In this document: positions 30,572 through 38,925 of the stretch, one piece after another
How positions within the stretch are numbered: the stretch's first letter is position 1
How the letters are laid out: each line of letters starts with the position of its first letter
Assembly (NCBI GenBank): GCA_000995965.1
Contig: LBYD01000002.1
Coordinates: 1 to 64,000 of the forward strand
Direction of reading: 5' to 3'
Length of the DNA: 64,000 nucleotides
Source of the DNA: Candidatus Moranbacteria bacterium GW2011_GWC2_40_12
GTDB lineage: Bacteria > Patescibacteria > Paceibacteria > Moranbacterales > UBA11712
Notes under the pieces: generated by a model
What the model was told of the DNA's origin: nothing
Seen by the model: the letters and a program-made list of their open reading frames with translations, nothing else
Database searches by the model: none
Made by a program: the position numbers and the translations under genes

Positions 30572-31549
30572 TTATTTTGGTCCTTTGAGCATTATCGCAA
30601 GACCCTTTGCCGAATAGGCGCAACGGGGATTCGGCCATTCATCCGGATCGGGACAGCAGTCCTCGTCCATATGCCTGCCCTTTGTTTTGCTTTTGCGGGG
30701 ATTGTCTTTTTTGTGGGCGCAAGTGGCGCCGGAGGTATAGCGGACTTTTGGGGCGGCGGCGGCTTTCTGGATGGCTTTTTTTGAAATTTGGGCAATACTT
30801 TGCGTTTCAACTTCCGCGAAATCAAGCGTTGAAACAACGTCATAGAATTCAGGAAAATTCCGTAGTATATCGATCTTTTTTCGGTCCTCAAAAATATTCG
30901 CGCTTCCTTCCTGGCGGGGAACAATATTGAAGGTATATCCGTTTTTCGTGAGGCTGTAGAAAAAAGTTTCTTCCCAGCAGGGATTATCGACTGAGACGTT
31001 TGCCTCTTTGGCCTGATAGGCTTTTTCTCCCAAGGTTATGTCATCGAAATGCGGGCATTTTTCTTCCGAAACATCTTCATTTTTCTTTTTCAAATTGTCC
31101 GTCCCGATTGGACCGGGAAATTTTGCGGCGCTATAAACAAAAACATCAAAACCCTTCACGCCGTCCGCGCTCGCAATGCCTTTTTCGTCGAAAGCTATTT
31201 TTTGAAGATAGCTTTCTCCTTTGGCGGCGGAGCTTTCGCGCGCGTTTTGCCAATTTTTTGGATACTTCAGGGAAACTCTGTATTTTTGACTCTTATATGT
31301 TTTCCAATCGGCGGTCGGATCAGGAGCCGGGGCTAGGTTTACCGTGAGTCCGGAAAGGCGGCGAAATTCGTCTTCATAGGCGCTGTGGCGCTTTTTTTTT
31401 GCTTCGTTCAGATTTTCATAGCGGGCAAATTGGGCCAATAGCACGGCCAAAACGAAAGAAACACCTCCAATGGCGATAATCATCGAAAGGGCGGTGATAT
31501 TTTCCCGTTTTATAAAATTAGGAAGATGTTTCTTTATTATTTTTTTCAT
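30572..31549 (-). CDS. Membrane-anchored protein with PsbP-like domain and CCPDPDEWPNP tail (member 1)
   Basis: A 325-residue protein: one membrane helix (about 22-41, SMIIAIGGVSFVLAVLLAQF), an external domain with YRVSLKYPKNWQ and LRNFPEFYDVVSTLDF (a PsbP/DUF1795-like pattern), a basic linker, and a Cys-rich tail. The tail runs C-x2-KKDNP-x2-S-x5-HMD-x2-CC, then PDPDEWPNPRCAY, and 12 more residues. The same tail closes the proteins at 39533 and 51275. The start is the ATG of MKKIIKKHL rather than one nine codons upstream. Function unknown; a surface role is inferred from the anchor. Confidence 0.7.
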   Translation of the reverse strand: MKKIIKKHLPNFIKRENITALSMIIAIGGVSFVLAVLLAQFARYENLNEAKKKRHSAYEDEFRRLSGLTVNLAPAPDPTADWKTYKSQKYRVSLKYPKNWQNARESSAAKGESYLQKIAFDEKGIASADGVKGFDVFVYSAAKFPGPIGTDNLKKKNEDVSEEKCPHFDDITLGEKAYQAKEANVSVDNPCWEETFFYSLTKNGYTFNIVPRQEGSANIFEDRKKIDILRNFPEFYDVVSTLDFAEVETQSIAQISKKAIQKAAAAPKVRYTSGATCAHKKDNPRKSKTKGRHMDEDCCPDPDEWPNPRCAYSAKGLAIMLKGPK

Positions 31550-31706
31550 TTTTGTATAATGTCTATAACATAACACTTATAAAGATTATAACAAAAAAAC
31601 ACCCGCTTGTTTACTTCGTATCAATTTTCCTTGTATAAAATACATCCTTGTTTTTTGGATATATTTTGGAAAATTTTGTGCGGGGTTGAGCGAGTGCCTT
31701 GCATTT

Positions 31707-32435
31707 TCATTCAATCACCGTTCCGACTTTTTCCCCAAGCAGCGCTTTCTCGAGAGCGCCTTTTTTGTAGGTATCGAAAACGACAATTTTGAGGCCGTTC
31801 CGCATGCAAAGCTCCACGGCCGCTTTGTCCATCACTTTTATTTTGTCGTTTTTAAACGCTTCTTTGAAGGAAAGAGCGCTATATTTTTTTGCCTTCGGAT
31901 TTTTGACCGGATCGTCCGAGTATACCCCGTCCACCTTGGTGGCTTTGAAAACCGCGTCGCATCCGAGCTCGAGCCCCCGCATGGCCGCGCCGGTGTCCGT
32001 GGTGATGAAAGGAAGTCCCGTTCCGCCCCCCAATACTACGATTCGCCCTTTTTCCATGTGGCGGATGGCCTTTTTGCGGATGAAATTTTCTGCGATTTGC
32101 TTCATTTCAATGGCCGTTTGGAGCCGGACAACCGCACCCTTTTTCTCGAGCGCGTCCTGAAGCGCCATGGCGTTGAAAATTGTCGCCAGCATCCCCATAT
32201 AGTGGGCCGTCGCTTCGTCCATTCCTCGCTTCGATCCAGCCACTCCGCGAAAAATATTCCCGCCGCCGGTGACAATGGCAATCTGGACTCCCAGCTTGTG
32301 CGCCGATACAATTTCGGACGCGAGATAGGAAATGAACTCCGGATCAATTCCGAACTCCCGCTTTCCGCGCATCGCTTCGCCGGAGAGTTTCAGAAGGATG
32401 CGTTTGTATTTGGTCTTCTTTTTTCCTTTGGCCAT
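31707..32435 (-). CDS. pyrH: UMP kinase PyrH
   Basis: A 242-residue amino-acid-kinase-fold enzyme phosphorylating UMP. Diagnostic segments are RILLKLSGEAMRG, IAIVTGGGNIFRGV, MGMLATIFNAMALQDALE, VVLGGGTGLPFITTDTGAAMRGLELGCDAVFKATKVDGVYSDDP and VMDKAAVELCMRNGLKIVVFD. It begins at the ATG of MAKGKKKTKYKRI; a start ten codons upstream is not conserved in type. It lies downstream in the same minus-strand series as pyrE/pyrF but is transcribed as a separate unit. Confidence 0.94.
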   Translation of the reverse strand: MAKGKKKTKYKRILLKLSGEAMRGKREFGIDPEFISYLASEIVSAHKLGVQIAIVTGGGNIFRGVAGSKRGMDEATAHYMGMLATIFNAMALQDALEKKGAVVRLQTAIEMKQIAENFIRKKAIRHMEKGRIVVLGGGTGLPFITTDTGAAMRGLELGCDAVFKATKVDGVYSDDPVKNPKAKKYSALSFKEAFKNDKIKVMDKAAVELCMRNGLKIVVFDTYKKGALEKALLGEKVGTVIE

Positions 32436-32534
32436 AAATTTTTGCAATGATTGGTTAAAAAACAACTGCGGAAATCCCCACAGTGACTAATAGAATAATA
32501 CTTTATTGGAAATATAAGTCAAACTTGGGTATTT

Positions 32535-33278
32535 TCAAATATCGACAACCATATCATCTTTTGCCGCGAAAGTATTTTTAAATATAATCCTCGCCACTTT
32601 TTCGGCCCGGCGGCGGTCTTTGCCTGCCGTATATTTATTGGCCGCGAAGTGAGTCAGAAAAAGTTTTTTGCACTGCGCCTTTTTTGCAATTCCGGCCGCT
32701 TCTTCGGGATTGGAATGCCCCCACTTCCCCGAGACAAATTTGGGCGCAGCCGCGCATTCATGAATCAAAATGTCGGCATTTCGGGCAAGACGGATTGAAT
32801 TTCTTGAGACGCCGGTGTCCGAGCAATAGGCTACGGTTTTGCCATCCAAAGTTATTCTGTATCCAAAGGACGGGTCGATATGATAGAGCTTTTTATACTC
32901 GGAAGGAAAAGGAATTTCACGGCAATCTTTTGAAAGTTCTTTTATTTTCACGTTCAATTTCATTTCTCGAAAAGGCATCGCGTAGGGATGGTCAATCACT
33001 TTCATAAGGTTCTTTTTCAATCCTTTTGGACAAGAAATATTGATTTCATTTTTGAATTTGAATTTGGGAAAGATATGAAAGCCGAAAATATGATCCAGGT
33101 GTAAGTGACTCAAAAAAAGAAAAATTGGCTTTTTTGACTTTATGCGGGTTGGGAGCTTGTAGATCCCGTTTCCGGCATCAAAAATGATATAATATTTTTC
33201 GCTTTCAAGAAGAGCGCATACGGTGTTTCCTATTTTATTATCGTACCAGCCGTTTGTGCCGAGAAATGTCAGTTTCAT
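32535..33278 (-). CDS. MBL-fold metallo-hydrolase, RNase Z-like
   Basis: A 247-residue beta-lactamase-fold hydrolase. The metal motif SHLHLDH is near residue 58, with IIFDAGNGIY before it, AYCSDTG (metal-bridging Asp) at about 150 and FLTHFAANKY (final His) near 210. The opening MKLTFLGTNGWYDN is like RNase Z/arylsulfatase-type members that act on phosphodiesters. I cannot tell tRNA 3' processing from other phosphodiesterase roles. Followed upstream by a palindrome and the MazG-like gene. Confidence 0.85.
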   Translation of the reverse strand: MKLTFLGTNGWYDNKIGNTVCALLESEKYYIIFDAGNGIYKLPTRIKSKKPIFLFLSHLHLDHIFGFHIFPKFKFKNEINISCPKGLKKNLMKVIDHPYAMPFREMKLNVKIKELSKDCREIPFPSEYKKLYHIDPSFGYRITLDGKTVAYCSDTGVSRNSIRLARNADILIHECAAAPKFVSGKWGHSNPEEAAGIAKKAQCKKLFLTHFAANKYTAGKDRRRAEKVARIIFKNTFAAKDDMVVDI

Positions 33279-33291
33279 AAATTATTTTAAT

Positions 33292-33325
33292 ACTAACTTT
33301 TTATGCATATGAATAAAAAGTTAGT
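33292..33325. repeat. ACTAACTTTTTAT / ATAAAAAGTTAGT palindrome
   Basis: Perfect 13-bp arms around GCATATGA between two minus-strand genes. It is similar in style to the palindromes at 29212 and 46776 and could be a terminator for the gene at 33341. Confidence 0.5.
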
Positions 33326-33340
33326 CTACTGATAAAAATA

Positions 33341-33706
33341 TCATTTTTTATTTTTTCTTTCGTTCGTTTTGTATCCCGTATCTTCCGACCAGACAAGATA
33401 GATTTTTTTCTTGAATCCGCCTTTTTTGACGGAGTTTTCTTTTTGCTTTTTCCGAAGGCACGAGGGCTTGATTTTCCAGTGCCGCCGAATTTCTTCGGCC
33501 ACATCCAAAACATCCGCCAGTTCTTCGATTATTTCAGATTTATTTTTCGCCGAGAATAATCCGCTCGCTTCTTCGCTGACTTTTTTCAATAATTCTTTTT
33601 CGAATTCCCTTTTGCCAAGTTTTCGCACCTCATACGCCGCCCCAACCCGCATCATTTTGGCGGGGATTTTGTCTCGGATAAGTTTTCGGTAATATATTTT
33701 TTTCAT
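33341..33706 (-). CDS. MazG-like nucleotide pyrophosphohydrolase
   Basis: A 121-residue protein with the all-alpha NTP pyrophosphatase pattern: YYRKLIRDKIPAKM at the N-terminus, then EFEKELLKKVSEEASGL and EIIEELADVLDVAEEI, with the E-x-x-E-x(12)-E-x-x-D type metal site. Such enzymes cleave non-canonical NTPs (house-cleaning). The C-terminal 40 residues are basic and low complexity. Just downstream of the gene at 33715 (8 nt), likely the same operon. Confidence 0.8.
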   Translation of the reverse strand: MKKIYYRKLIRDKIPAKMMRVGAAYEVRKLGKREFEKELLKKVSEEASGLFSAKNKSEIIEELADVLDVAEEIRRHWKIKPSCLRKKQKENSVKKGGFKKKIYLVWSEDTGYKTNERKNKK

Positions 33707-33714
33707 ATTCTATT

Positions 33715-34713
33715 TTATATAAGTCTTTCGACTGGAATCATAAATTCTTTCCCCCGGCAGTGCATTTTTATTTCGCCGTTTTTTTCAACGGTAATATCAA
33801 ATCCTTTCGCATTCCCAAAAATTTTTCCGTCCAGCACCTCCCCGAATTCTTCAGCGCCAACCTTGCCTTTCGCGAGATAAATTGCCAAAGCGTCCAAATT
33901 CCATCCGTGACCGAAGGATACTCTCATTCCTTGCCTATCCGGCGCAAGAAAACGCGTGATCCTCATAAAGTTTGCGATTCCTTCCAGTTGCCTTTTGGCT
34001 GTTTCATCCGGCTCCGGGCCTTCAATAGACAAGGGTCCTAAAGCTATTTTCCCTTTTTCCTGGAACCAACACAAAGCCCCTAAATCGGGGTCATCACCGG
34101 CTTTCATGTTTATTGCCAAATGAAAGGGTGTTGGAGTCCCGTTCTGCGGATGATAAAAATCGGGGCGCAAGCCGAGATCCTTTAACAGATACGGGTAGGA
34201 AAAAATTATTTTTTTATCCGGATGAGAAGCTATCATTTCTTTCAAGTTGCGGAGTACGGTTCTTGCCGGGCTCTTGTTTTGTTTCGCTTCGTCAACAATT
34301 TTTTGAATATCTTCTTTCGAAATCAAAACCACATCTTCCCGATTCCTGTATTTTTCTTCGAACAAATCATTATAAATATCCGCGCTTGTTTTGGTGCGAT
34401 CCTCGTCCGTAACGCTCCCCACAAAAACAACCGCGTTTTCGCGAGAATTTTCGACCAATTTATCGACATCTTCCCATTCACCCTTTATCACCTCGTAATC
34501 ATCCGCAGAAACCTTAGGATATTTTTTCATTCTCGGCTTGGCGGCTTCAGGCAAGTCAGCGGTATAGCTCTGTTGCGCTTTTGGTTTTTCTTCTCTGTGA
34601 TGGCGCCTTACTATCACCGAACTCTCCGTTTCGGTTTCGCCTTGAAATCTTTTCGCCTTTTTCCGATCAGTGTATTTTTTTCTCATTTCGTCATTATATT
34701 CCACTTTTGGCAT
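33715..34713 (-). CDS. Hypothetical protein co-encoded with a PEP-utiliser swivel protein
   Basis: A 332-residue soluble protein that I do not recognise. A charged N-terminal third is followed by mixed alpha/beta segments: AVVFVGSVTDEDRTKTSADIYNDLFEEKY, KKIIFSYPYLLKDLGLRPDFY, PFHLAINMKAGDDPDLGALCWFQEKGKIALGPLSIEGPEPDE, MRVSFGHGWNLDALAIYLAKG. The last, with a lone His and Asp, hints at an enzyme active site, perhaps of histidine-phosphatase type (weak). The ATG at 34713, 13 nt past the upstream stop, is preferred to a start that would overlap the upstream gene by 53 nt. Confidence 0.55.
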   Translation of the reverse strand: MPKVEYNDEMRKKYTDRKKAKRFQGETETESSVIVRRHHREEKPKAQQSYTADLPEAAKPRMKKYPKVSADDYEVIKGEWEDVDKLVENSRENAVVFVGSVTDEDRTKTSADIYNDLFEEKYRNREDVVLISKEDIQKIVDEAKQNKSPARTVLRNLKEMIASHPDKKIIFSYPYLLKDLGLRPDFYHPQNGTPTPFHLAINMKAGDDPDLGALCWFQEKGKIALGPLSIEGPEPDETAKRQLEGIANFMRITRFLAPDRQGMRVSFGHGWNLDALAIYLAKGKVGAEEFGEVLDGKIFGNAKGFDITVEKNGEIKMHCRGKEFMIPVERLI

Positions 34714-34726
34714 AACTTTTTTCCAC

Positions 34727-36247
34727 TTATCTTGATAATAACTTAACTGATCCTTTCGATTCACTCGCATCAACCTCAATTTTGTCGCCGTCTTTCAAAA
34801 CTTTTGTGGCTATTTTAGTTCCGACAATGCAGGGTGTTTTAAACTCTCGGGCTACAATCGCGGTGTGGGAAATAATTCCGCCTCCATCAGCGACAATAGC
34901 GGCCGCTTTTTTCAAAATAGAAGTGAGTTCAGTCGTCACTTCATTTGTTATCATAATATCACCTTCGCTGAATTTTTCTAAATCATGGTTGGAGGTCACT
35001 ATCTTTGCCGTTCCAACCACCTTTCCCGTCATTGCAGTAAGACCGGAAAATTTCCGGACTCCTTTTGTTTCACTCTGCCTAAGAAGCTTTTCCTTCAGTT
35101 GCTTTGCTTTTTTTCCATGGTAGATGGATATTTTTCCATTGTCATATAGCATTGCGAATTCTTTCCGCCGTTCCCAAATGTTTTTCTTGTCACGAGCAGT
35201 TAATTTTCGCCGCTTTAACGCGGTGACAATCTCATCAGGAGTAAAATTATGAACATCGACCCAGCTCAAATCAAATCTCTTTTGAATCTCGCCAATGAAA
35301 GGACGAGTCAAATGGAGACCATAAATAAGATCAGCCTTGGAATAATCAAGCATCAGTGAAAATTCTCTCATGGCAGCCACCGCTTTCTCTAAAACATCGC
35401 TATTCGTGTGGGTTTTGAAAAATTCTTTCTGTTTCCGCATGGCTTCCTTCATTTTGTATCCCGGAAAATCGAACCTAGTCGGGAGATCAGGCTTTTTTTG
35501 CTTCGTGATCTCTCTCCAAATATCGTTCATGTAACTTTTTTTACTTTTTACCTCACCGACATATTCTTGATGAAACCAGCCATGGCTGTACTGCAATTTA
35601 TCCAGAGTTTCTCTGATTTTCTTCCCCCGGCAAATTTTTTCAAAATTTTTTCTGGTGGTTTTCTTTCCTCTGAAAGCAGCGCCTATTTTTTTCCGGACTT
35701 CGAGTATTTCCTGCTCCTCTTTTTGCACTTCCGTCAAATTATGCGGAGTTAGAAGAAATGAGATAATTTCTATGATTTTGTGCGGGGTTTTTTCATCCGA
35801 TCGCAAAACTTTTTTCAACTCTTTCTCAAAAAAATCATGCAGGTCGGATGAGTAAATCGATACCATCATTGGAAGAAACGTAAGCTGATAAATTTTATAA
35901 TATCTTAAATAATATTGAGCAAGTGTTCCGGAATCTTTCTTTGAAAAATCTTCATTCGCGAATTTTTTTATATCGATGATTGTTCTTTTGAAAGCATTAT
36001 GAATCCGGTCAAAAAAAATTTTCGTGTATATTCCTTTTTTCAATTCGCTCCTCAATATTTTCAGCATCTTTTGCCTTGTCGGCTCGTGATAACAATGCGC
36101 TCCCCGCAAATTTCGGGCATAGATAAACGTTTTGGAAATATTCCATTTTGTCCCTGGAATTTTATAGCGAAAAGAATCAAGCGTCCCGTATTGGTGCAGG
36201 AGCATAGAATTTCTTTCGCCAATCACAACATACGGCTTTTTTTTCAT
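34727..36247 (-). CDS. PEP-utilising-enzyme swivel-domain protein
   Basis: A 506-residue protein. The C-terminal 90 residues are a PEP-utilizers mobile domain: GKVVGTAKIVTSNHDLEKFSEGDIMITNEVTTELTSILKKAAAIVADGGGIISHTAIVAREFKTPCIVGT, with the phosphorylatable His in GGGIISHTAIVARE. The first 380 residues are helical (GWFHQEYVGEVKSKKSYMNDIW, YSKADLIYGLHLTRPFIGEIQKRF). They are not a standard PEP synthase ATP-grasp domain, so the partner chemistry is unknown. Similar swivel proteins recur in CPR genomes without an assigned role. The next gene downstream begins 13 nt later. Confidence 0.75.
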   Translation of the reverse strand: MKKKPYVVIGERNSMLLHQYGTLDSFRYKIPGTKWNISKTFIYARNLRGAHCYHEPTRQKMLKILRSELKKGIYTKIFFDRIHNAFKRTIIDIKKFANEDFSKKDSGTLAQYYLRYYKIYQLTFLPMMVSIYSSDLHDFFEKELKKVLRSDEKTPHKIIEIISFLLTPHNLTEVQKEEQEILEVRKKIGAAFRGKKTTRKNFEKICRGKKIRETLDKLQYSHGWFHQEYVGEVKSKKSYMNDIWREITKQKKPDLPTRFDFPGYKMKEAMRKQKEFFKTHTNSDVLEKAVAAMREFSLMLDYSKADLIYGLHLTRPFIGEIQKRFDLSWVDVHNFTPDEIVTALKRRKLTARDKKNIWERRKEFAMLYDNGKISIYHGKKAKQLKEKLLRQSETKGVRKFSGLTAMTGKVVGTAKIVTSNHDLEKFSEGDIMITNEVTTELTSILKKAAAIVADGGGIISHTAIVAREFKTPCIVGTKIATKVLKDGDKIEVDASESKGSVKLLSR

Positions 36248-36365
36248 ATCTCAAGACTACTGATTTTCACGGGAAAAATCAAATTGGCTCCGCGCTTGAT
36301 TTCTTCCCGCCGGGCGTGCTAGGTTGGAAACAAGAAAAAAAATCATGGTCAAAAAAGGAGGAGCC

Positions 36366-36947
36366 ATGTATAACAAAAAGGTCTTTAGCCTGGGAGAGAT
36401 TCGCGTTTTAAAACTGCTTCTTCTCCTAGACTCCATTTCCCGCAAATGGGAGGGAGTTTACGGGCAATTAGTTGCGCCTGCGGGCATCGTCGATTTAGGT
36501 GTTGCCGCTAAGGGAACAGAGATACTTTTTGAAAACACTCTGCTTCCCCCGATTTTCGGCAAAGTCAAAAACTGCGGAGACTTGGAGGGCCTGCTAATAA
36601 ACGGCAAGTCGCCACAAAGCCTCAAGTTCTCTGGAGCATCGCAGCGGGGCAACAACCCTCTTTCTCTTGCCCTCGGAATCGCAACCAAGTATGTTGTTTT
36701 GGGATATCGCGGAAACTTGCGGTTTTACAGCAAAACCATGGGCAGCCTCGACGCCTTCAGAGAAAGTTGCTCTCTTATGATGAGCGAATGGCGTTATCCG
36801 GAAAGCAGTCCGGCAGCAGAGAAAAAAATTGTCCCCGCCGCCGTGGTTCTGGAGTGGCAAGAAAATCACGGGGGGAACATCCACAGGCTGGAACCTATCA
36901 TTGAAGCCTGTGAGAAGTTAACCCTTCAGGAGATCCAGCTGCAATAA
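36366..36947 (+). CDS. Hypothetical protein, first of a small SD-led operon
   Basis: A 193-residue soluble protein. The ATG at 36366 has AGGAGG 6 nt upstream; the frame extends 14 codons further up but without a site. Visible segments are LGEIRVLKLLLLLDSISRKWEGVYGQLVAPAGIVDLGV, LALGIATKYVVLGYRGNLRFY and ALVLEW-like helices at the end. No family recognised. Two short genes follow on the same strand and the set ends at a strong hairpin. Confidence 0.55.
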   Translation: MYNKKVFSLGEIRVLKLLLLLDSISRKWEGVYGQLVAPAGIVDLGVAAKGTEILFENTLLPPIFGKVKNCGDLEGLLINGKSPQSLKFSGASQRGNNPLSLALGIATKYVVLGYRGNLRFYSKTMGSLDAFRESCSLMMSEWRYPESSPAAEKKIVPAAVVLEWQENHGGNIHRLEPIIEACEKLTLQEIQLQ

Positions 36948-36970
36948 CTTCCGGCGGGAGGAGAAAGCAC

Positions 36971-37033
36971 ATGGAAAACCAAAGAGTTGGCCGCTTTAAG
37001 GGACTGCGGGCAATTCAGGAACTGCTGCGGTAA
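36971..37033 (+). CDS. 20-residue peptide gene between two hypothetical genes
   Basis: ATG at 36971 with GGGAGGAG upstream, encoding MENQRVGRFKGLRAIQELLR. The TAA is directly followed by the ATG of the next gene (TAAATG), so translation of the two is likely coupled. It may be a leader peptide or a small protein; nothing is known. Confidence 0.4.
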   Translation: MENQRVGRFKGLRAIQELLR

Positions 37034-37234
37034 ATGAAAATCCCGGTCGGGCAACGACCCAAAATCCGCATCGAAAGTAAGTATCTTAACCAACAAAACT
37101 TCATCACCGAGAATGTTGTCGCCCGCAATCATGTTCTGAAGGACGCCGGCAGGCCTTCCGAGCACTCGATTTTCCATGTGACTGACCTACTTAGGAGCAA
37201 AAGCGGGCAGCCTCTGCGAATTCGGTTTGTTTGA
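37034..37234 (+). CDS. Hypothetical small protein coupled to the upstream peptide
   Basis: A 66-residue basic protein (MKIPVGQRPKIRIESKYLNQ, then NFITENVVARNHVLKDAGRP and HVTDLLRSKSGQPLRIRFV). It lacks its own ribosome site and starts on the base after the previous stop codon. A minus-strand frame over the same DNA is less likely, since it has no site and runs into the 36366 gene. Confidence 0.45.
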   Translation: MKIPVGQRPKIRIESKYLNQQNFITENVVARNHVLKDAGRPSEHSIFHVTDLLRSKSGQPLRIRFV

Positions 37235-37342
37235 CCACCCGAGCACGCCGACCCACAGGGGAAAAATCTTTTTCCCCTCGAGGCGATCGAGATACGGGAA
37301 TCTTAGAGATGCTATTCTGCCTGCCTTTAGCCGCAAAAACTT

Positions 37343-37393
37343 AGAAGCCTTCCCGAGGGAAGGCTTCTTATTTTCCAAGACTTAGTCTTGGAA
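37343..37393. terminator. Back-to-back hairpins between convergent genes
   Basis: 37343-37366 is a hairpin with perfect arms GAAGCCTTCCC/GGGAAGGCTTC and loop GA, followed by TTATTTT (plus strand). 37371-37393 has arms TTTCCAAGAC/GTCTTGGAAA around TTA, directly beyond the stop of the minus-strand cyclophilin gene. Confidence 0.7.
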
Positions 37394-37396
37394 AAG

Positions 37397-38164
37397 CTAT
37401 TTTTCCACAATCTCGACCGTTTCAATTTTCACCGGGCTAACCGGTTTAGATTTTTCCATAGAACTGTTCAAGGTAACTTCGGCGTTTGCGATTTTGTCGA
37501 CGACATCCATGCCGCTTGAAATGTGCCCGAAGATGACGTAATTATTTGGAAGATCATAATCTTCATGCATTATGAAAAACTGGCTGCCATTCGTGTTCGG
37601 TCCGGAGTTAGCCATCGCGACCGTGCCCCGGGTATATATCCCCTCCAGATTTTCATCTTCGAATTGGTATCCCGGCCCGCCCGTTCCGTCTCCGTTTGGA
37701 TCGCCGCCCTGAATCATGAAACCTTCAATGACGCGGTGGAAAATTGTACCGTTGTAAAATCCGTCCCGGGAGAGAGAAATAAAATTGTTGGCTGTTTTAG
37801 GAGTTTTTTTCGCATCGAGTTCAATGGTGATTTCTCCTTCGCTTGTTTTGAGAACGGCGGAATAATTTTTTGATTCGTCAATTTGCATAGATGAGGGTTG
37901 TTTAGGATTAAAATTATTTTTTTCCTGGGCTGTTTGAGGTTCTTGAGACTGCTGGCTGCTGCTATTTCCGCTGGGAACGCTGACGGAAAGCCTTTTCTCC
38001 GCGTCTGGATCTTCTGGCTGGCGGTCCTGATAGCCTTTTACGTTATATCCCTCCGCGCTCCGGAGAACAGCTTGCTGCTGGCTGTCCTTGTATAGGCATC
38101 CGGAAAGAAGAAAAGTGCTGCAAATCATTGTCCCTCCGAAAACAAATTTCAGGAATTGTTTCAT
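37397..38164 (-). CDS. Cyclophilin-type peptidyl-prolyl isomerase lipoprotein
   Basis: A 255-residue protein with a lipoprotein signal (FLKFVFGGTMICSTFLLSGC, lipobox LSGC at 19-22), a Gln/Ser-rich linker to about 90 and a cyclophilin domain. The domain has TSEGEITIELDAKKTPKTANNFISLSRDGFYNGTIFHRVIEGFMIQGGDPNGDGTGGPGY, with the catalytic Arg in FHRV, and MANSGPNTNGSQFFI. It catalyses proline cis-trans isomerisation during folding of exported proteins, and is anchored by the lipid added by Lgt (encoded at 52462). Confidence 0.93.
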   Translation of the reverse strand: MKQFLKFVFGGTMICSTFLLSGCLYKDSQQQAVLRSAEGYNVKGYQDRQPEDPDAEKRLSVSVPSGNSSSQQSQEPQTAQEKNNFNPKQPSSMQIDESKNYSAVLKTSEGEITIELDAKKTPKTANNFISLSRDGFYNGTIFHRVIEGFMIQGGDPNGDGTGGPGYQFEDENLEGIYTRGTVAMANSGPNTNGSQFFIMHEDYDLPNNYVIFGHISSGMDVVDKIANAEVTLNSSMEKSKPVSPVKIETVEIVEK

Positions 38165-38178
38165 TCTTAGATTATGGG

Positions 38179-38349
38179 TTAATGATTATTTTGAGGCATC
38201 GATAATATTTTTTCCCAAACCCATGCCTTGAAATTCAACCTTTCCATTTCAGCATAAACCATTTTTCGCGCCTCTTCAAGGGTATTCGTCCGCAGTATCC
38301 CCCGCCCGCCTAGCTGAATAATAAGGATTTTATTATGAAAATATTTTAT
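38179..38349 (-). pseudogene. Possible remnant or non-ATG small gene before the cyclophilin gene
   Basis: A minus-strand frame of 56 codons ending 15 nt before the cyclophilin ATG. The part LGGRGILRTNTLEEARKMVYAEMERLNFKAWVWEKILSM looks like real protein, but there is no ATG before the internal Met of KMVYAEM. Either a start such as ATA/ATT is used or the gene is a degraded fragment. The region up to 38475 holds nothing else recognisable. Confidence 0.3.
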
Positions 38350-38479
38350 TTATTTCAGCAATAAAATGACAGGATTTTCGCGCAACACCGAAAACTAAAA
38401 GGAAATTTCTGTCAAATGCCGAAAACAGATCCGCCTTGCCGATTTTTTATTTTTTTTCTAAAATTGATAATAGAAAACC

Positions 38480-38504
38480 ACCGGCTGAACTAAGCCGGTA
38501 TAAT
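38480..38504 (+). promoter_or_regulatory. Promoter with ACCGGC/GCCGGT inverted repeat
   Basis: TATAAT at 38499-38504 is immediately preceded by ACCGGC-TGAACTAA-GCCGGT (38480-38499). An inverted repeat in the -10/-35 spacer is typical of a repressor site. It lies 20 nt before the start codon at 38524. Confidence 0.5.
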
Positions 38505-38523
38505 TTAAAAATTTGGAGGAACC

Positions 38524-38826
38524 ATGGCTGGGGAAATCGAAAATGAGGTTTATCCGTGCCTTAAGTGCATCAGCGACATTCTCGAGAAACCCGAAAATCG
38601 CGGAATGTCACCCTCTCAGCTTAAAATCAGTGGAAACCGCGTGAGATTAAACGGTCATGCTTACACAGTGGGACAATTGATTCCATGCCGGGATGGTTTG
38701 GATAAAACTGCCATCCTGGGCTTTAATAACATCGACAAATGCGGGCATTTCTTGACACTAATAGAGATGCAAAGCCTGCTGGTTGATTTAAATCTTCCCT
38801 CATTGAATCTCAGGCATCCCGCCTAA
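38524..38826 (+). CDS. Hypothetical small protein
   Basis: A 100-residue protein with GGAGG 5 nt before the ATG, a promoter and its own terminator. Segments: EVYPCLKCISDILEKPENRG, LKISGNRVRLNGHAYTVGQLIPC, LTLIEMQSLLVDLNLP. Four Cys residues (C12, C15, C54 and C73) could bind a metal, but no family is recognised. Confidence 0.55.
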   Translation: MAGEIENEVYPCLKCISDILEKPENRGMSPSQLKISGNRVRLNGHAYTVGQLIPCRDGLDKTAILGFNNIDKCGHFLTLIEMQSLLVDLNLPSLNLRHPA

Positions 38827-38856
38827 AATAATCCCAGAATAATCTTCCTCCAAAAA

Positions 38857-38892
38857 AAAGGCGGAATCCTAATTGTAGGTCCGCCTTTTCTC
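38857..38892 (+). terminator. Rho-independent terminator
   Basis: AAAAGGCGGA, loop ATCCTAATTGTAGG, TCCGCCTTTTC. Confidence 0.75.
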
Positions 38893-38925
38893 TTTGCATG
38901 AGTTTTTTCACTCCAACTTTCGCCT

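Noticed and set aside
29935..32435. A single pyrimidine operon from pyrH to pyrF
   Set aside because: The transporter and the Cys-tail gene lie between, and hairpins and gaps separate the units, so common control is not supported.
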